Source: Paenibacillus urinalis
Lineage (GTDB): Bacteria > Bacillota > Bacilli > Paenibacillales > Paenibacillaceae
DNA length: 64,000 nucleotides
NCBI RefSeq assembly: GCF_028747985.1
Contig: NZ_CP118108.1
Location: 1,059,501-1,123,500 of the forward strand
Reading direction: 5' to 3'
A program made the position numbers and the translations under genes. Of this stretch, positions 16,078 to 25,359 are shown one piece after another. Every line of letters starts with the position of its first letter. Positions within the stretch are counted from its first letter, which is position 1. The notes under the pieces are model-generated. The model saw only the letters and a list, made by a program, of their open reading frames with translations. It made no database searches and was not told where the DNA came from.

Positions 16078-16260
16078 GTGTCAGAAAATGAACAGGAGCG
16101 ACTTAGAGAGATATATGGACTGGAAGAGCCAGTCCCGACTAACGATTCAATATTATCCTTCATAGGAGATCTAGGAGCAAACTTCCAAATGGACCTCAAT
16201 TTGACTGTGTGGGCACAGTATATCAAGCATATCTTTACCTTGCTGTTCTACATCTTATAG
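16078..16260 (+). CDS. Small protein, paralogue of the downstream secreted peptide precursor
   Basis: A 60-residue protein starting at GTG 16078, 8 bases after AAAAGAGG, with a TATAAT-type -10 at about 16036. Its N-terminal part is charged (SENEQERLREIYGLEEPVP) and its last 18 residues are hydrophobic and aromatic (VWAQYIKHIFTLLFYIL). The segment Y-G-L-E-E-P-V-P aligns with Y-D-L-E-E-P-A-P of the next gene, and both proteins end in a short hydrophobic helix, so the two look like a divergent duplicate pair. Unlike its neighbour, this one has no signal peptide. No family function is recognised. Confidence 0.55.
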   Translation: MSENEQERLREIYGLEEPVPTNDSILSFIGDLGANFQMDLNLTVWAQYIKHIFTLLFYIL

Positions 16261-16394
16261 CGATCCTGTTGTTGTGAAAAAAGGACCATTTCGTCTGTGT
16301 TTACTTCATTTATCCTAAGTGTGCAAGTTACCGGTTTCTGCTAAAATAGAATTCGACTACATAAGTATGAAGACAGAATGGATGAACTCATTTG

Positions 16395-16724
16395 ATGTTA
16401 AAAAGAAAATGCACCGCAGTAATTATGACGCTCCTATTATCCGCTTCCCTCGCATCGGGTGTTCATGCAGATGCATATGGAGCGGATCAGACTCACGCAG
16501 CTTCTGTATCAGCTGATCAATCGACCAATGGCCCGTTAAGTCTTGAGGAAAGTGAAACGTCGAAGGAAATTCAGCAGAGACTCATGGAGCAATATGACCT
16601 TGAAGAACCTGCTCCCGAGCCTCCTAACTATTCAGTCGATTACGGAATATCATTTAATTGGGATGAATTTGATCCTTCCGAGTTTGTTCGCTGGATGATG
16701 ATTATGCTGACCCTTGCTTTCTAG
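16395..16724 (+). CDS. Small secreted or membrane-anchored protein with signal peptide
   Basis: From ATG 16395 the protein has 109 residues. Residues 1-25 form a signal peptide (basic MLKRK, hydrophobic core, cleavage near GVHADA). A low-complexity Ser/Thr/Glu segment follows, then QQRLMEQYDLEEPAPEPP and a C-terminal FVRWMMIMLTLAF that could anchor it in the membrane or act as a short hydrophobic tail. The YxLEEPxP box and hydrophobic end are shared with the gene 135 bases upstream. The ribosome site is weak. No known family; a cell-surface or signalling peptide role is speculation. Confidence 0.55.
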   Translation: MLKRKCTAVIMTLLLSASLASGVHADAYGADQTHAASVSADQSTNGPLSLEESETSKEIQQRLMEQYDLEEPAPEPPNYSVDYGISFNWDEFDPSEFVRWMMIMLTLAF

Positions 16725-16744
16725 AGAAGTCAATCTAAGAAAGT

Positions 16745-16905
16745 TAGTCTGCAGCCGAATCCTTATCCTTTTCTACTTCATAAGCTATAAGGGTGATAGG
16801 TGCTCCATACTGTTCAGTTAGCAGCGCCTCAGTACGTTGAATCAGTTCTACAGCATCCCCTTGATCATTCAGCTCGGCAAATTTGTAGCTGTCTGTGTTC
16901 TCCAT
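16745..16905 (-). pseudogene. Small gene with apparent one-base deletion (hypothetical protein)
   Basis: An ATG at 16905 follows a good ribosome site (GGAAGGGG, 6 bases) and reads MENTDSYKFAELNDQG before hitting a stop after 18 codons. In the +1 frame the next bases read DAVELIQRTEALLTEQYG and then APITLIAYEVEKDKDSAAD, followed by a stop at 16745-16747. Adding one base to the CCC run at 16858-16860 would join both halves into a 53-residue acidic protein. The clean coding character on both sides of the run suggests either a recent frameshift or a consensus error. No family recognised. Confidence 0.5.
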
Positions 16906-17126
16906 GAGGGACCCCTTCCTTCTTCGGTGATTGTTGTATCATGGTTTGTGAAATGACCACACATTATGCACATGAACCTTTCTAATAAATGATGGAATTG
17001 ACCCGAAACAGCAAGTTTTTGAAAATTTTGAGCGAATTAGCTCAAGCATTTGCAGGCAGATCTCCATTATACTCTAGGTAGCACATCATTCTGTTTTTAC
17101 CGAAACAGACGAATAGGGAGGACACT

Positions 17127-17597
17127 ATGCCGGATATGCTCGTTAAGCTGTATGATTTGCCTGAGGTGGAAGGGAGAGCCAGCTATGAGGGGCGAACAGG
17201 AGTCACCATCCGCCGGGCGATTGCACCGGAGAAGCATGTTGTAAGTGAATGGGTCGGAGCCCATTTTGGAAAAGGGTGGGTAAGTGAATGTGAGGTTGCG
17301 TTCGCCAAGTCGCCCATCACTTGTCTAATTGCTGTCGAGAACGGCAAGCTGCTTGGATTTGCTTGCTACGATGCAACGGTTAAAGGTTTCTTTGGACCAA
17401 CGGGAGTAGATGAGCATGAACGTGGCCGCGGAATCGGCAAAATGCTGCTGCTCTATGCTCTTGACTACATGAAGCAGGATGGATATGGCTATGCAGTGAT
17501 TGGAGGAGCAGGACCTGTCGATTTCTATGCCAAAACAACGGGTGCCACAGTTATTGAAGGCTCAGTACCCGGTGTATATAAGGGAATGCTGTCCTAG
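17127..17597 (+). CDS. GNAT-family N-acetyltransferase
   Basis: A 156-residue acetyltransferase. The acetyl-CoA pyrophosphate loop is VDEHERGRGIGKMLL (Q/RxxGxG/A motif A) at about 98-112. Motif B corresponds to YAVIGGAGPVDFYAKTTGA near the C-terminus. The N-terminal 30 residues (MPDMLVKLYDLPEVEG) precede the first GNAT strand (TIRRAIAPEK). AGGGAGGA lies just before the ATG. It is a single gene without obvious operon partners. The substrate is unknown. Confidence 0.85.
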   Translation: MPDMLVKLYDLPEVEGRASYEGRTGVTIRRAIAPEKHVVSEWVGAHFGKGWVSECEVAFAKSPITCLIAVENGKLLGFACYDATVKGFFGPTGVDEHERGRGIGKMLLLYALDYMKQDGYGYAVIGGAGPVDFYAKTTGATVIEGSVPGVYKGMLS

Positions 17598-17934
17598 CAG
17601 GGCGATACTCTTGCAAGCCTACATATGATCTAAGTTCATACACCTTGTCTTCAAGCTCGGTACTCCGGGGTTGGGGGCAGGGTGTTTTTATTTTGAAGAA
17701 AATCTGGTCCTAAGATCAGAAATTAATGTTTGCCGTCTCTTCCTCATCCTTGGTCATAGAATCCAGATTAAGGAAGGGAAGAGCCTGCATAATACGGTAG
17801 GCAAAAGTGGACCATTAGAGAGCAGTCTACAATAATTCCCATCTTGGTCTCAGTAAGATGTAAAAAGATTAGAACCTGGTACTAGGACATGTTATAATAA
17901 CCCAAACAACATGGTCACGAAGGAGAAGATGAAC
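17598..17934. other. Intergenic stretch with promoter of the acyl-CoA synthetase gene
   Basis: No gene is visible. A TATAAT at 17893-17898 lies about 35 bases upstream of the synthetase start and is a likely -10 box; no good -35 box accompanies it. A GC-rich segment at 17660-17690 followed by GTTTTTATTTT might terminate the GNAT transcript, but a convincing stem was not found. Confidence 0.45.
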
Positions 17935-19524
17935 GTGAATTATGAACATTGGGTTTCCCCTGAACTATATAATATGACTTCGGAAATGGAGCAGCATCGT
18001 GAGGATAAGATTGCACTCAAATGCCTGGATGAGCACAATCAATACGAAGAGATCACATATGGAGCGCTGATCAAGAAGGCGAACCAGATTGCAGGCGGAC
18101 TTGAGAGTCTCGGTCTGACCAAGGGTGATCGCGTTCTGGTCATGGTACCTCGAAGAGTGATCGCCTATGCGATTTATATTGCTTGTCTCAAGCTGGGACT
18201 CGTTATCATCCCTTCGTCGGAAATGCTGCGATCGAAGGATCTGTCTTACCGTCTGGATCATTCCAAGGCTAGGGCTGTCATTGCATGGTCTACGGTAACA
18301 GATGAAGTGAATCGGATCGAAGAGCCGCTGCCTGCGCTTGATTTCCGCATTGCTGTCTCAGCTGAGGAAGGAGAACAGCAAGAAGGCTGGTCCATGCTGA
18401 GCCAGCTGATGGAGAATCAGCCTGAAATGCGTGCAGCCGTGGAAACACACCGGGATGACATTGCAATTCTGACTTATACCTCCGGTACGACGGGCAACCC
18501 CAAAGGGGTTGTACATACACACGGCTGGGGTTACGCCCATCTGCGTATCACTTCACCTTGGCTGGATATTCAGCCGGAAGACACCGTGTGGGCAACCGCC
18601 GCACCGGGATGGCAGAAATGGATCTGGAGTCCGTTCCTATCTGTACTCGGACATGGAGCAACCGGCTTTGTATTCAGCGGCTCCTTTGATTCCTCCCAAT
18701 ATCTCAGACTGCTGCAGGAATACCGGATTAATGTGCTCTGCTGTACGCCGACAGAGTACCGGTTGATGGCCAAATCCGATGGTCTGGAGCAATACGACTT
18801 GTCTGCTCTTCGCAGTGCGGTATCGGCAGGTGAACCGTTGAATCTGGAAGTCATCAGCACCTTTGAACGATATTTTAACATTACGATTCGCGACGGTTAC
18901 GGACAGACGGAGAGCACGCTGCTCATCGGGAATCTGAAGGGAATGCCATTCCGCAAGGGTGCGATGGGGCAATCGATCTCGCCGGGTCTCGTACAAGTGG
19001 TGGACGATGAAGGTCAGCCGGTGGCACCAGGCACGGTCGGAAATATCGCGGTTCATATTGAAATGCCTGCCTTGTTCCGCAGCTACTATCTGGATCCGGA
19101 ACGCAAGCCGGCCAATACTCTCGGAGAGTACTTCATCACCGGCGACCGGGCTAGCCTTGATGAGGACGGTTATTTCTGGTTTGAAGGCCGCGGTGATGAC
19201 ATTATTATCAGCTCAGGCTATACGATTGGTCCATTCGAGGTAGAGGAAGCCTTGATGAAGCACACAGCCGTGAAGGAGTGCGCGGCGGTAGCGAGTCCAG
19301 ATGAAACCCGCGGGAATATTGTCAAAGCCTTTGTCGTATTGAAGGATGGTGTGGAAGGCTCAGATGCGCTTGTTAAGGAGCTGCAGCAGCATGTGAAGAG
19401 CATTACCGCTCCATACAAATATCCGCGCCGGATTGAGTTTATCTCAGATCTTCCCAAGACAAGCTCAGGTAAGATCCGCCGGATCGAGCTGAGAGAACTG
19501 GAGAAGCAAAGAGCGCAGAAGTAA
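17935..19524 (+). CDS. Acyl-CoA synthetase (AMP-binding; MbcS/YtcI-like)
   Basis: This enzyme activates a carboxylic acid through an acyl-adenylate to an acyl-CoA. Core motifs of the adenylate-forming superfamily are all present: YTSGTTGNPKG (P-loop), DGYGQTES, TGDRASLDEDGYFWFEGRGDD and the C-terminal catalytic lysine in PKTSSGKIRR. The N-terminal EITYGALIKKANQ and VIIPSSEMLRSKDL segments recall the MbcS/YtcI group of Bacillales, which prefers medium or branched short-chain acids; that level of assignment is from memory of the family and is less certain. Start: AAGGAG at 17920-17925 is 9 bases from GTG 17935, while ATG 17929 is only 3 bases away and ATG 17911 lies upstream of it. It is monocistronic, ended by a strong terminator. 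Confidence 0.85.
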   Translation: MNYEHWVSPELYNMTSEMEQHREDKIALKCLDEHNQYEEITYGALIKKANQIAGGLESLGLTKGDRVLVMVPRRVIAYAIYIACLKLGLVIIPSSEMLRSKDLSYRLDHSKARAVIAWSTVTDEVNRIEEPLPALDFRIAVSAEEGEQQEGWSMLSQLMENQPEMRAAVETHRDDIAILTYTSGTTGNPKGVVHTHGWGYAHLRITSPWLDIQPEDTVWATAAPGWQKWIWSPFLSVLGHGATGFVFSGSFDSSQYLRLLQEYRINVLCCTPTEYRLMAKSDGLEQYDLSALRSAVSAGEPLNLEVISTFERYFNITIRDGYGQTESTLLIGNLKGMPFRKGAMGQSISPGLVQVVDDEGQPVAPGTVGNIAVHIEMPALFRSYYLDPERKPANTLGEYFITGDRASLDEDGYFWFEGRGDDIIISSGYTIGPFEVEEALMKHTAVKECAAVASPDETRGNIVKAFVVLKDGVEGSDALVKELQQHVKSITAPYKYPRRIEFISDLPKTSSGKIRRIELRELEKQRAQK

Positions 19525-19605
19525 TGGCTGCTGCTGAATCTATAGCATACTTAGTACCCTAGTGCTGATTTTCCAGCAATAGGCGATCCCTCAGGGTTCA
19601 ATAGG

Positions 19606-19643
19606 AGCTGTCCAAACGATGATTCGCTTGGACAGCTTTTTTG
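19606..19643 (+). terminator. Intrinsic terminator after acyl-CoA synthetase gene
   Basis: AGCTGTCCAA (19606-19615) pairs with TTGGACAGCT (19628-19637), followed by six T residues. Confidence 0.9.
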
Positions 19644-19743
19644 CTAAGATAAGGTTGAAGCAGACCCTGCACAATGCGTGCAGCATAAGTCGAGAGAGTC
19701 TCTCTATGTTCCTGTTAATCTAAATGCGAAGGAGGAAGCCAGT

Positions 19744-20631
19744 GTGGGTATGGATTTTCTTGCAGGCATGAACTGTGCAATGGAATATATGGAAGAACAT
19801 TTATTGGATGAGCTGGATTATAAACAGGCAGCAAGGGCAGCGGGCTGCTCTGAATATCATTTTAAGCGGATGTTTTCCTTTCTCGCCGGACTTCCGATCT
19901 CTGAATATATTCGGCGCAGAAGACTGACGCTGGCAGGGCAGGAATTAATGGAGGCAAAGCCGGGGCTCAGAATTATTGATGTAGCGCTCAAATACGGATA
20001 TAACTCGCCAGATTCATTCACTCGTGCTTTTCACAGCATGCATGGCATACTGCCGTCGGAAGTCCTCCATACCGGAAAAAATCTCAAAGCCTATCCCAAG
20101 CTGAGCTTCTACTTGTCAATTAGAGGAGGAGAAGAAATGAATTATCGAATTGTAGAGAAAGAGGCTTTTCGCATTGTCGGGCTGTATAAGCGGGTTCCTA
20201 TCGTCTTTCACGGAGTGAATCCAGAGATTGCTTCCATGTGGAGCCAGCTTAACGAACAGCGTATAACAGAGCTTAAGGCATTATCCAACATTGAGCCAGC
20301 AGGCTTGATCAGTGCCTCAACGCAATTCTCCGAGGGGAGAATGGAGGAGCAGGGAGAGCTGGATCATTATATTGGAGCAGCAACGACACTGGCACCGCCT
20401 TCGCACTATCATGTCCTTGAAGTACCTGCTCAAACGTGGGCCGTGTTTGAAGCGGTGGGTAATTTTCCGGATAAACTGCAGGAGGTTTGGGGCCGAATCT
20501 ATGCAGACTGGTTCCCTTCTTCTAATTATGAAGCAGCGCCAGGACCCGAGATGCTGTGGAATGAGAGCAAGGATACCTCCTTGCCGAATTATCGGAGTGA
20601 GATCTGGATTCCTGTTGTAAAAAAACCGTAA
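19744..20631 (+). CDS. AraC-family regulator with GyrI-like effector domain
   Basis: From GTG 19744 (8 bases after AAGGAGG) the protein has 295 residues. The first 105 residues hold two AraC-type helix-turn-helix motifs ([21 protein letters not shown], and [21 protein letters not shown] with the following P-S-E-V). A GyrI-like/effector-binding domain then starts at [16 protein letters not shown] and runs to the C-terminus (PEMLWNES...EIWIPV). This is the Rob/TetD-like layout of regulators that bind drugs or small hydrophobic molecules. It lies upstream of a heterodimeric ABC exporter with a terminator between, so it may regulate it from a separate promoter. Confidence 0.88.
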   Translation: MGMDFLAGMNCAMEYMEEHLLDELDYKQAARAAGCSEYHFKRMFSFLAGLPISEYIRRRRLTLAGQELMEAKPGLRIIDVALKYGYNSPDSFTRAFHSMHGILPSEVLHTGKNLKAYPKLSFYLSIRGGEEMNYRIVEKEAFRIVGLYKRVPIVFHGVNPEIASMWSQLNEQRITELKALSNIEPAGLISASTQFSEGRMEEQGELDHYIGAATTLAPPSHYHVLEVPAQTWAVFEAVGNFPDKLQEVWGRIYADWFPSSNYEAAPGPEMLWNESKDTSLPNYRSEIWIPVVKKP

Positions 20632-20661
20632 ATCAACCGAATGGATGAATTCGTGAACTGG

Positions 20662-20699
20662 AATAACCGCACCCTACGCATAGGTGCGGTTATTTTTTT
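20662..20699 (+). terminator. Intrinsic terminator after AraC-GyrI regulator
   Basis: AATAACCGCACC pairs with GGTGCGGTTATT around a short loop (CTACGCATA), followed by TTTTTTTG. Confidence 0.92.
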
Positions 20700-20792
20700 G
20701 CTCATAGAGAGGTAGAGAACAATCAATCTACGTTATAATATACATATGAGTGTATTTTTGGGAGTAATCAGTGAATCATCGGAGGAATGTAC

Positions 20793-22556
20793 ATGGCTCT
20801 AATATTCAGTTATTTGCGGAAGTACAAGGTCGCAGCAATTGCAGCATTGTTCATGCTGCTGCTTGAGCTTATGGTTGAGCTGATTCAGCCCTATCTGATC
20901 CAGAAGATTATTGATGACGGTATTCAGCAGGAGAATCTCTCTGTGGTGTGGACTTGGGGAGGTGTGCTGCTGATCAGTGCCTTCATTGCATTTGCTGCCG
21001 GGATCTCAAGCTCGTTCTATGCTGCCCATGCAAGCCAGGGCTTTGGCGCAGATCTTAGGGAATCTCTGTACAAGAAGGTACAGTCGTTCTCTTATGCTGT
21101 ATTCAACCGGTTCGCTACCTCTTCGCTGATTATCCGGCTGACAGGGGATATCACCCAGCTTCAGGACACGGTATTTATGGGGCTGCGGTTTGCGACCCGT
21201 GTTCCGCTCGTCGTGATCGGAAGCGTCATCATGGCACTGGTTGTCAACGTGAAGCTGGGATTATTTCTAGCGGTTACGGTGCCTGTGTTGCTGCTGTTTA
21301 TTTTTTACATTATGAAAAAAGTGTCCCTCATGTTCCGCACCGTTCAGAAGAGACTGGATGAAGTCAATGGCGTCGCACAGGAGAATTTGATCGGCATTCG
21401 TTTAATCCGGGTGTTCGTCCGCATGGGCCATGAGATTGAACGATTCGGACGCTCGATTCGCCAATTGATGACTTCAACGATGGCGGCCCAGCGTTTCGCA
21501 GAAACGACCATGCCGTTCATTATGCTTGTTATGAATACAAGCATTCTGACCATTCTATGGTTCGGGAGAAATGATATTAACGTCACAGGTGATGCAACGA
21601 TGGGAGAGGTTGTAGCCGTCGTCAATTATGCGGTAAGAACGATGGGCTCCTTGTCCATGCTCTCATGGATCGTAGCTACATTATCACGGGCAAGTGCATC
21701 GCGTCACCGGGTTAGTGAGGTGCTCGATACGGATCAGACTGGGTTCGAGTCTGTTCAGGCAGCGGAAGGAAGCCGTACTGCTGCAATATCAACAGAAGGC
21801 AAGAACTGTGCTGTAAAACAGAGTGTGCAGTACGAGCAGGTAAGCTTCAGCTATCCGGGTAGCGACCTTCATGTGCTGGAGAACGTGTCCTTCGAAGCGA
21901 AGGCAGGGGAGCGTATTGCGATTATGGGAGCAACCGGCTCTGGCAAGACTTCTCTTGTACAGCTGCTCCTTCGTTTATATGATCCGGATGAAGGGATAAT
22001 CCGTATTGACGGAAAGAATGTACAGCAATATCCGGTGGATGATCTGCGCGGCTTTATCGGGTATGTTCCCCAGGAAGCCGTGCTCTTCACAGGCAGTGTG
22101 AGGGAGAATATTGCTTGGGGAAATCCGCTGGCAAGTGATGAAGAAGTGAAGGAGGCTGCGCGCAAAGCCCAGATCCATCAAACGATTGAGTCGCTCACGA
22201 ACGGTTATGATACGATGCTTGGCCAGCGTGGAGTTAACTTGTCGGGTGGGCAGAAGCAGCGTCTGTCCATTGCAAGAGCCCTTGTCCGGAATCCACAAAT
22301 TTTAATACTCGATGACAGCACGAGTGCACTTGATGTTAAGACAGAGGCTGCACTCCTTAACGAGCTGTCGGAGCTGTCATGCACGACATTTCTGATTACG
22401 CAGAAGATTTCATCAACCTTGTCGGCGGATCTGATTCTGCTGCTGGATGAAGGTAGATTGATTGCACAAGGGACACATCAAGAGCTTCTGCAAGATTCAG
22501 ATTTGTATAGACGAATATATGAATCCCAATTCGGACAGGAGGCTAAGCATGCTTAA
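20793..22556 (+). CDS. ABC exporter, half-transporter with degenerate catalytic site
   Basis: From ATG 20793 (6 bases after GGAGGA) this is a 587-residue half-transporter: six membrane helices (about 1-300) fused to a nucleotide-binding domain. Walker A is GATGSGKTS, the Q-loop is YVPQEAVLF, the signature is LSGGQKQR and Walker B is ILILDDSTSALD. The residue after the Walker B aspartate is Asp instead of the catalytic Glu, which marks the non-hydrolysing side of asymmetric heterodimeric exporters such as BmrC/BmrD and TM287/288. The partner gene overlaps its end by 8 bases. It probably exports drugs, lipids or peptides. Confidence 0.92.
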   Translation: MALIFSYLRKYKVAAIAALFMLLLELMVELIQPYLIQKIIDDGIQQENLSVVWTWGGVLLISAFIAFAAGISSSFYAAHASQGFGADLRESLYKKVQSFSYAVFNRFATSSLIIRLTGDITQLQDTVFMGLRFATRVPLVVIGSVIMALVVNVKLGLFLAVTVPVLLLFIFYIMKKVSLMFRTVQKRLDEVNGVAQENLIGIRLIRVFVRMGHEIERFGRSIRQLMTSTMAAQRFAETTMPFIMLVMNTSILTILWFGRNDINVTGDATMGEVVAVVNYAVRTMGSLSMLSWIVATLSRASASRHRVSEVLDTDQTGFESVQAAEGSRTAAISTEGKNCAVKQSVQYEQVSFSYPGSDLHVLENVSFEAKAGERIAIMGATGSGKTSLVQLLLRLYDPDEGIIRIDGKNVQQYPVDDLRGFIGYVPQEAVLFTGSVRENIAWGNPLASDEEVKEAARKAQIHQTIESLTNGYDTMLGQRGVNLSGGQKQRLSIARALVRNPQILILDDSTSALDVKTEAALLNELSELSCTTFLITQKISSTLSADLILLLDEGRLIAQGTHQELLQDSDLYRRIYESQFGQEAKHA

Positions 22557-24393
22557 ACAACTGGTTGAACCCTTTCGTCAGCCGCCTTCCGAGGTACTCA
22601 GGGACAAAGCAGCGCTCGGGAAGGGAGCGGCTAAGAAGACCGCCAAGGCCAAGGATTGGTCCTGGACGCTGAAGCGAATATGGTCCTATCTTGCGAAGAG
22701 ACGGCTTAAGCTTACTTTGGTTCTGTTTATGGTCGTTCTTACCTCAGCGCTTGCCCTGCTCGGTCCCTATCTGATTGGTGTTGCCATTGATACTTATCTT
22801 GTGGGAGAGTCGGGTGGGCAATGGATTTACTTCCTCTGTGCACTAGGGGCAGTGTATCTGCTGCATCCGATCTTTGCCTTTCTGCAGAGCATATGGATGA
22901 TTGAGGTTGCTCAGGAAACGGTCTATCGTATGCGGTATGATCTATTCACCCATTTGCACCGGCTGCCTATTCCGTTCTTCGGCAAACGGCAGCAAGGGGA
23001 GATTATGAGCCGGCTCACGAATGATATTGAGAATGTCAGTGCGACGCTGAATGGGTCCATTATTCAGGTGACTTCAAGTATCCTCACGCTGGTGGGGGTA
23101 GTGACCGTTATGCTGACACTCAGTCCGCTGCTTACTTTGCTTACATTTATCGTCGTTCCGCTGATGGTACTTGGTATGCGCTGGATTACCCGCCGTACGG
23201 GACCTTTATTCAAGGAGCGTCAGAAGAATCTGGGTGATCTGAACGGTTACATAGAGGAGACGTTATCCGGGCAGCGGATCATCAAGGCTTTTTCACAGGA
23301 AGAACGAGTGATTACCTCCTTCCAGGAGAAAAATGATAAGATCAGACTCTCAGGCTTCTGGGCGCAGACGATATCAGGGTTTATTCCGAAGCTGATGAAC
23401 AGCCTGAACAATCTGAGCTTTGCGATCATTGCCGGAATCGGCGGTATCATGGTCATTAACGATATGATAACCATCGGGGTAATCATTATCTTTGCAGAGT
23501 ATGCACGCCAGTTTACCCGGCCGCTTAATGATCTCGCGAATCAGTGGAATACCGTTCTGTCTGCCATTGCAGGGGCCGAGCGTGTATTTGAGGTCATGGA
23601 TGAGGATGAGGAGATTAAGGACGAGGTCGGAGCAGAGAAGCTGAATCATGTCGAAGGGGCGGTAAGATTTGAGCAAGTGTCCTTTGGTTATGAGGAAAAA
23701 GGGGCAACACTCCAGGACATATCCTTCTCTGCCAAGCCGGGAGAGATGGTTGCGCTTGTGGGACCAACCGGTGCTGGCAAAACCACACTGATCCAGCTGA
23801 TCTCGAGATTCTACAATCCTGATCAAGGGCAGATCTCTGTTGATGGACAGGATGTAACCAAGATATCGCGTGAGAGCCTTCGTTCTCATATGTCCTTTGT
23901 GCTCCAGGAATCCTTCTTGTTCGAAGGAACGATAAGGGAAAATATTCGTTACGGCCGGCTGAGTGCGACCGATGAAGAGGTGGAGGAAGCTGCTAAGCTG
24001 GCGAATGCGCATTCCTTTATTACCCGGCTTAAAAAGGGCTACGATCAAGTACTGAGTGCAGACGGCAGCGGGATCAGTCAAGGACAGAAGCAGCTGCTTG
24101 CCATTGCCCGCGCCATGCTTGCAAATCCGGCGATTATTGTACTCGATGAAGCGACGAGCAGTATTGACACGGTGACGGAGATCAAAATTCAGGAAGGTCT
24201 TGCAAGGCTGATGAAAGGTAGAACCAGCTTTGTCATTGCCCATCGCTTAAATACAATCCGTCAGGCAGACAAGATATTGGTGCTGAAGGATGGGCGCTTG
24301 ATTGAGCAGGGCTCACATGATGAGCTTCTTGCCGCAGAAGGATTCTACAGTGATTTGTTTCACAGTCAGATCAAGAAAGAGGCCATGACATAA
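22549..24393 (+). CDS. ABC exporter, second half-transporter
   Basis: From ATG 22549, 6 bases after a perfect AGGAGG lying inside the upstream gene, the protein has 614 residues. A charged N-terminal extension of about 50 residues is followed by six membrane helices and an ATPase domain with Walker A GPTGAGKTT, Q-loop VLQESFLF, a variant signature ISQGQKQ (second G replaced by Q) and an intact Walker B with catalytic Glu (IVLDEATSSID). The asymmetric motif set complements that of the upstream subunit, so the functional unit is a heterodimer. An upstream in-frame start at 22462 would lie deep inside the first gene and lacks a ribosome site. Confidence 0.92.
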   Translation: MLKQLVEPFRQPPSEVLRDKAALGKGAAKKTAKAKDWSWTLKRIWSYLAKRRLKLTLVLFMVVLTSALALLGPYLIGVAIDTYLVGESGGQWIYFLCALGAVYLLHPIFAFLQSIWMIEVAQETVYRMRYDLFTHLHRLPIPFFGKRQQGEIMSRLTNDIENVSATLNGSIIQVTSSILTLVGVVTVMLTLSPLLTLLTFIVVPLMVLGMRWITRRTGPLFKERQKNLGDLNGYIEETLSGQRIIKAFSQEERVITSFQEKNDKIRLSGFWAQTISGFIPKLMNSLNNLSFAIIAGIGGIMVINDMITIGVIIIFAEYARQFTRPLNDLANQWNTVLSAIAGAERVFEVMDEDEEIKDEVGAEKLNHVEGAVRFEQVSFGYEEKGATLQDISFSAKPGEMVALVGPTGAGKTTLIQLISRFYNPDQGQISVDGQDVTKISRESLRSHMSFVLQESFLFEGTIRENIRYGRLSATDEEVEEAAKLANAHSFITRLKKGYDQVLSADGSGISQGQKQLLAIARAMLANPAIIVLDEATSSIDTVTEIKIQEGLARLMKGRTSFVIAHRLNTIRQADKILVLKDGRLIEQGSHDELLAAEGFYSDLFHSQIKKEAMT

Positions 24394-24435
24394 ATCGATT
24401 GAACAAAAATATGACAGGATAGAAGGTGAAGCGGT

Positions 24436-25155
24436 GTGGGAGCATTAACACTGGATCAAGTGATGAGCACGCTGGAGGAGCTGGGGACAGAGCAGACCAA
24501 GAAGACATTCCTACGGCACGGGGCTCGTGAGCCATTCTTCGGCGTCAAAGTGGGAGACATGAAGAAGAAGCTCGTAAAGGAAGTGAAGAAGGATCAGGAG
24601 GTAGCGCAGTCTCTATTTAGCACAGGTAATAGTGATGCCATGTATTTGGCAGGGCTTACCGTGAATCCGAAGCTGGTCTCGAAGGAGCTGCTGGAAGCTT
24701 GGGTGCAGCAGGCGTACTGGTACATGATAGCAGAATATCCGGTGGCGTGGTTGACCGCAGAGAGTCCTTATGCCACAGAACTGGCGATGAAATGGATCCA
24801 ATCGGACGAAGAGATGGTTGCAACGGCCGGCTGGAGTACCTATTCGAATTATGTATCCATTACACCAGACGATGAGCTTGATCTGGGAGAACTGGCTGGT
24901 TTGCTGGAACGTGTAAGATCGACGATACATGAGGAACAGAATTGGGTGAGGTCTGTGATGAATGGCTTTGTCATCAGCGTGGGCAGCTATGTCCAGCCAC
25001 TCCATGAGCAGGCAAGGGATGTAGCGCAAGAGATTGGCAAAGTCCATGTGGATGTGGGGAATACAGCTTGCAAAATACCGCTCGCAGAGGAGTATATCCG
25101 CAGGGTGGAAGAAAAGGGGAAGCTGTTCAAGAAACGTAAAACCTGTATCTGTTAA
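24436..25155 (+). CDS. DNA alkylation repair (AlkD-like) HEAT-repeat protein
   Basis: A 239-residue all-helical protein. It has the AlkD-family N-terminus (LEELGTEQTKKTFLRHGAREPFFGVKVGDMKKL) and repeated helix pairs with LAMKWIQSDEEMVATAGWSTYSNYVSI, followed by EEQNWVRSVMNGFVISVG, where W and N of NWVRSVMN are family hallmarks. AlkD-type enzymes excise cationic alkylated bases; others of this fold only bind DNA, and the catalytic aspartate was not verified here. It starts 42 bases after the ABC exporter and is followed by a terminator, so it may share that transcript. Confidence 0.82.
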   Translation: MGALTLDQVMSTLEELGTEQTKKTFLRHGAREPFFGVKVGDMKKKLVKEVKKDQEVAQSLFSTGNSDAMYLAGLTVNPKLVSKELLEAWVQQAYWYMIAEYPVAWLTAESPYATELAMKWIQSDEEMVATAGWSTYSNYVSITPDDELDLGELAGLLERVRSTIHEEQNWVRSVMNGFVISVGSYVQPLHEQARDVAQEIGKVHVDVGNTACKIPLAEEYIRRVEEKGKLFKKRKTCIC

Positions 25156-25186
25156 CATAGCAGATCACAACATATAAGAGCTCATG

Positions 25187-25230
25187 AATAACGGCTTCCG
25201 CAGATCTGATCGCGAAGCCGTTATTTTTTT
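25187..25230 (+). terminator. Intrinsic terminator after AlkD-like gene
   Basis: AATAACGGCTTC pairs with GAAGCCGTTATT, followed by seven T residues. Confidence 0.92.
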
Positions 25231-25359
25231 GTCTTTTCATAATCATGTCTTTATATGGCTCAGATTTACCCATTTTATGCGTTTTAAAGTAGATATAGCA
25301 AAATTTAATAAAAATGTATTGAATTCATAAAGGACCTTCATTACAATAAGAGCAACTAC

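Noticed and set aside
16319..16516. Alternative frame over the secreted small protein gene
   Set aside because: The other frame has a proper signal peptide and resembles its neighbour; this frame has neither.
23374..24243. 289-residue open frame antisense to the second ABC exporter subunit
   Set aside because: The sense strand has all ABC motifs; the antisense product has no recognisable domain and no ribosome site.
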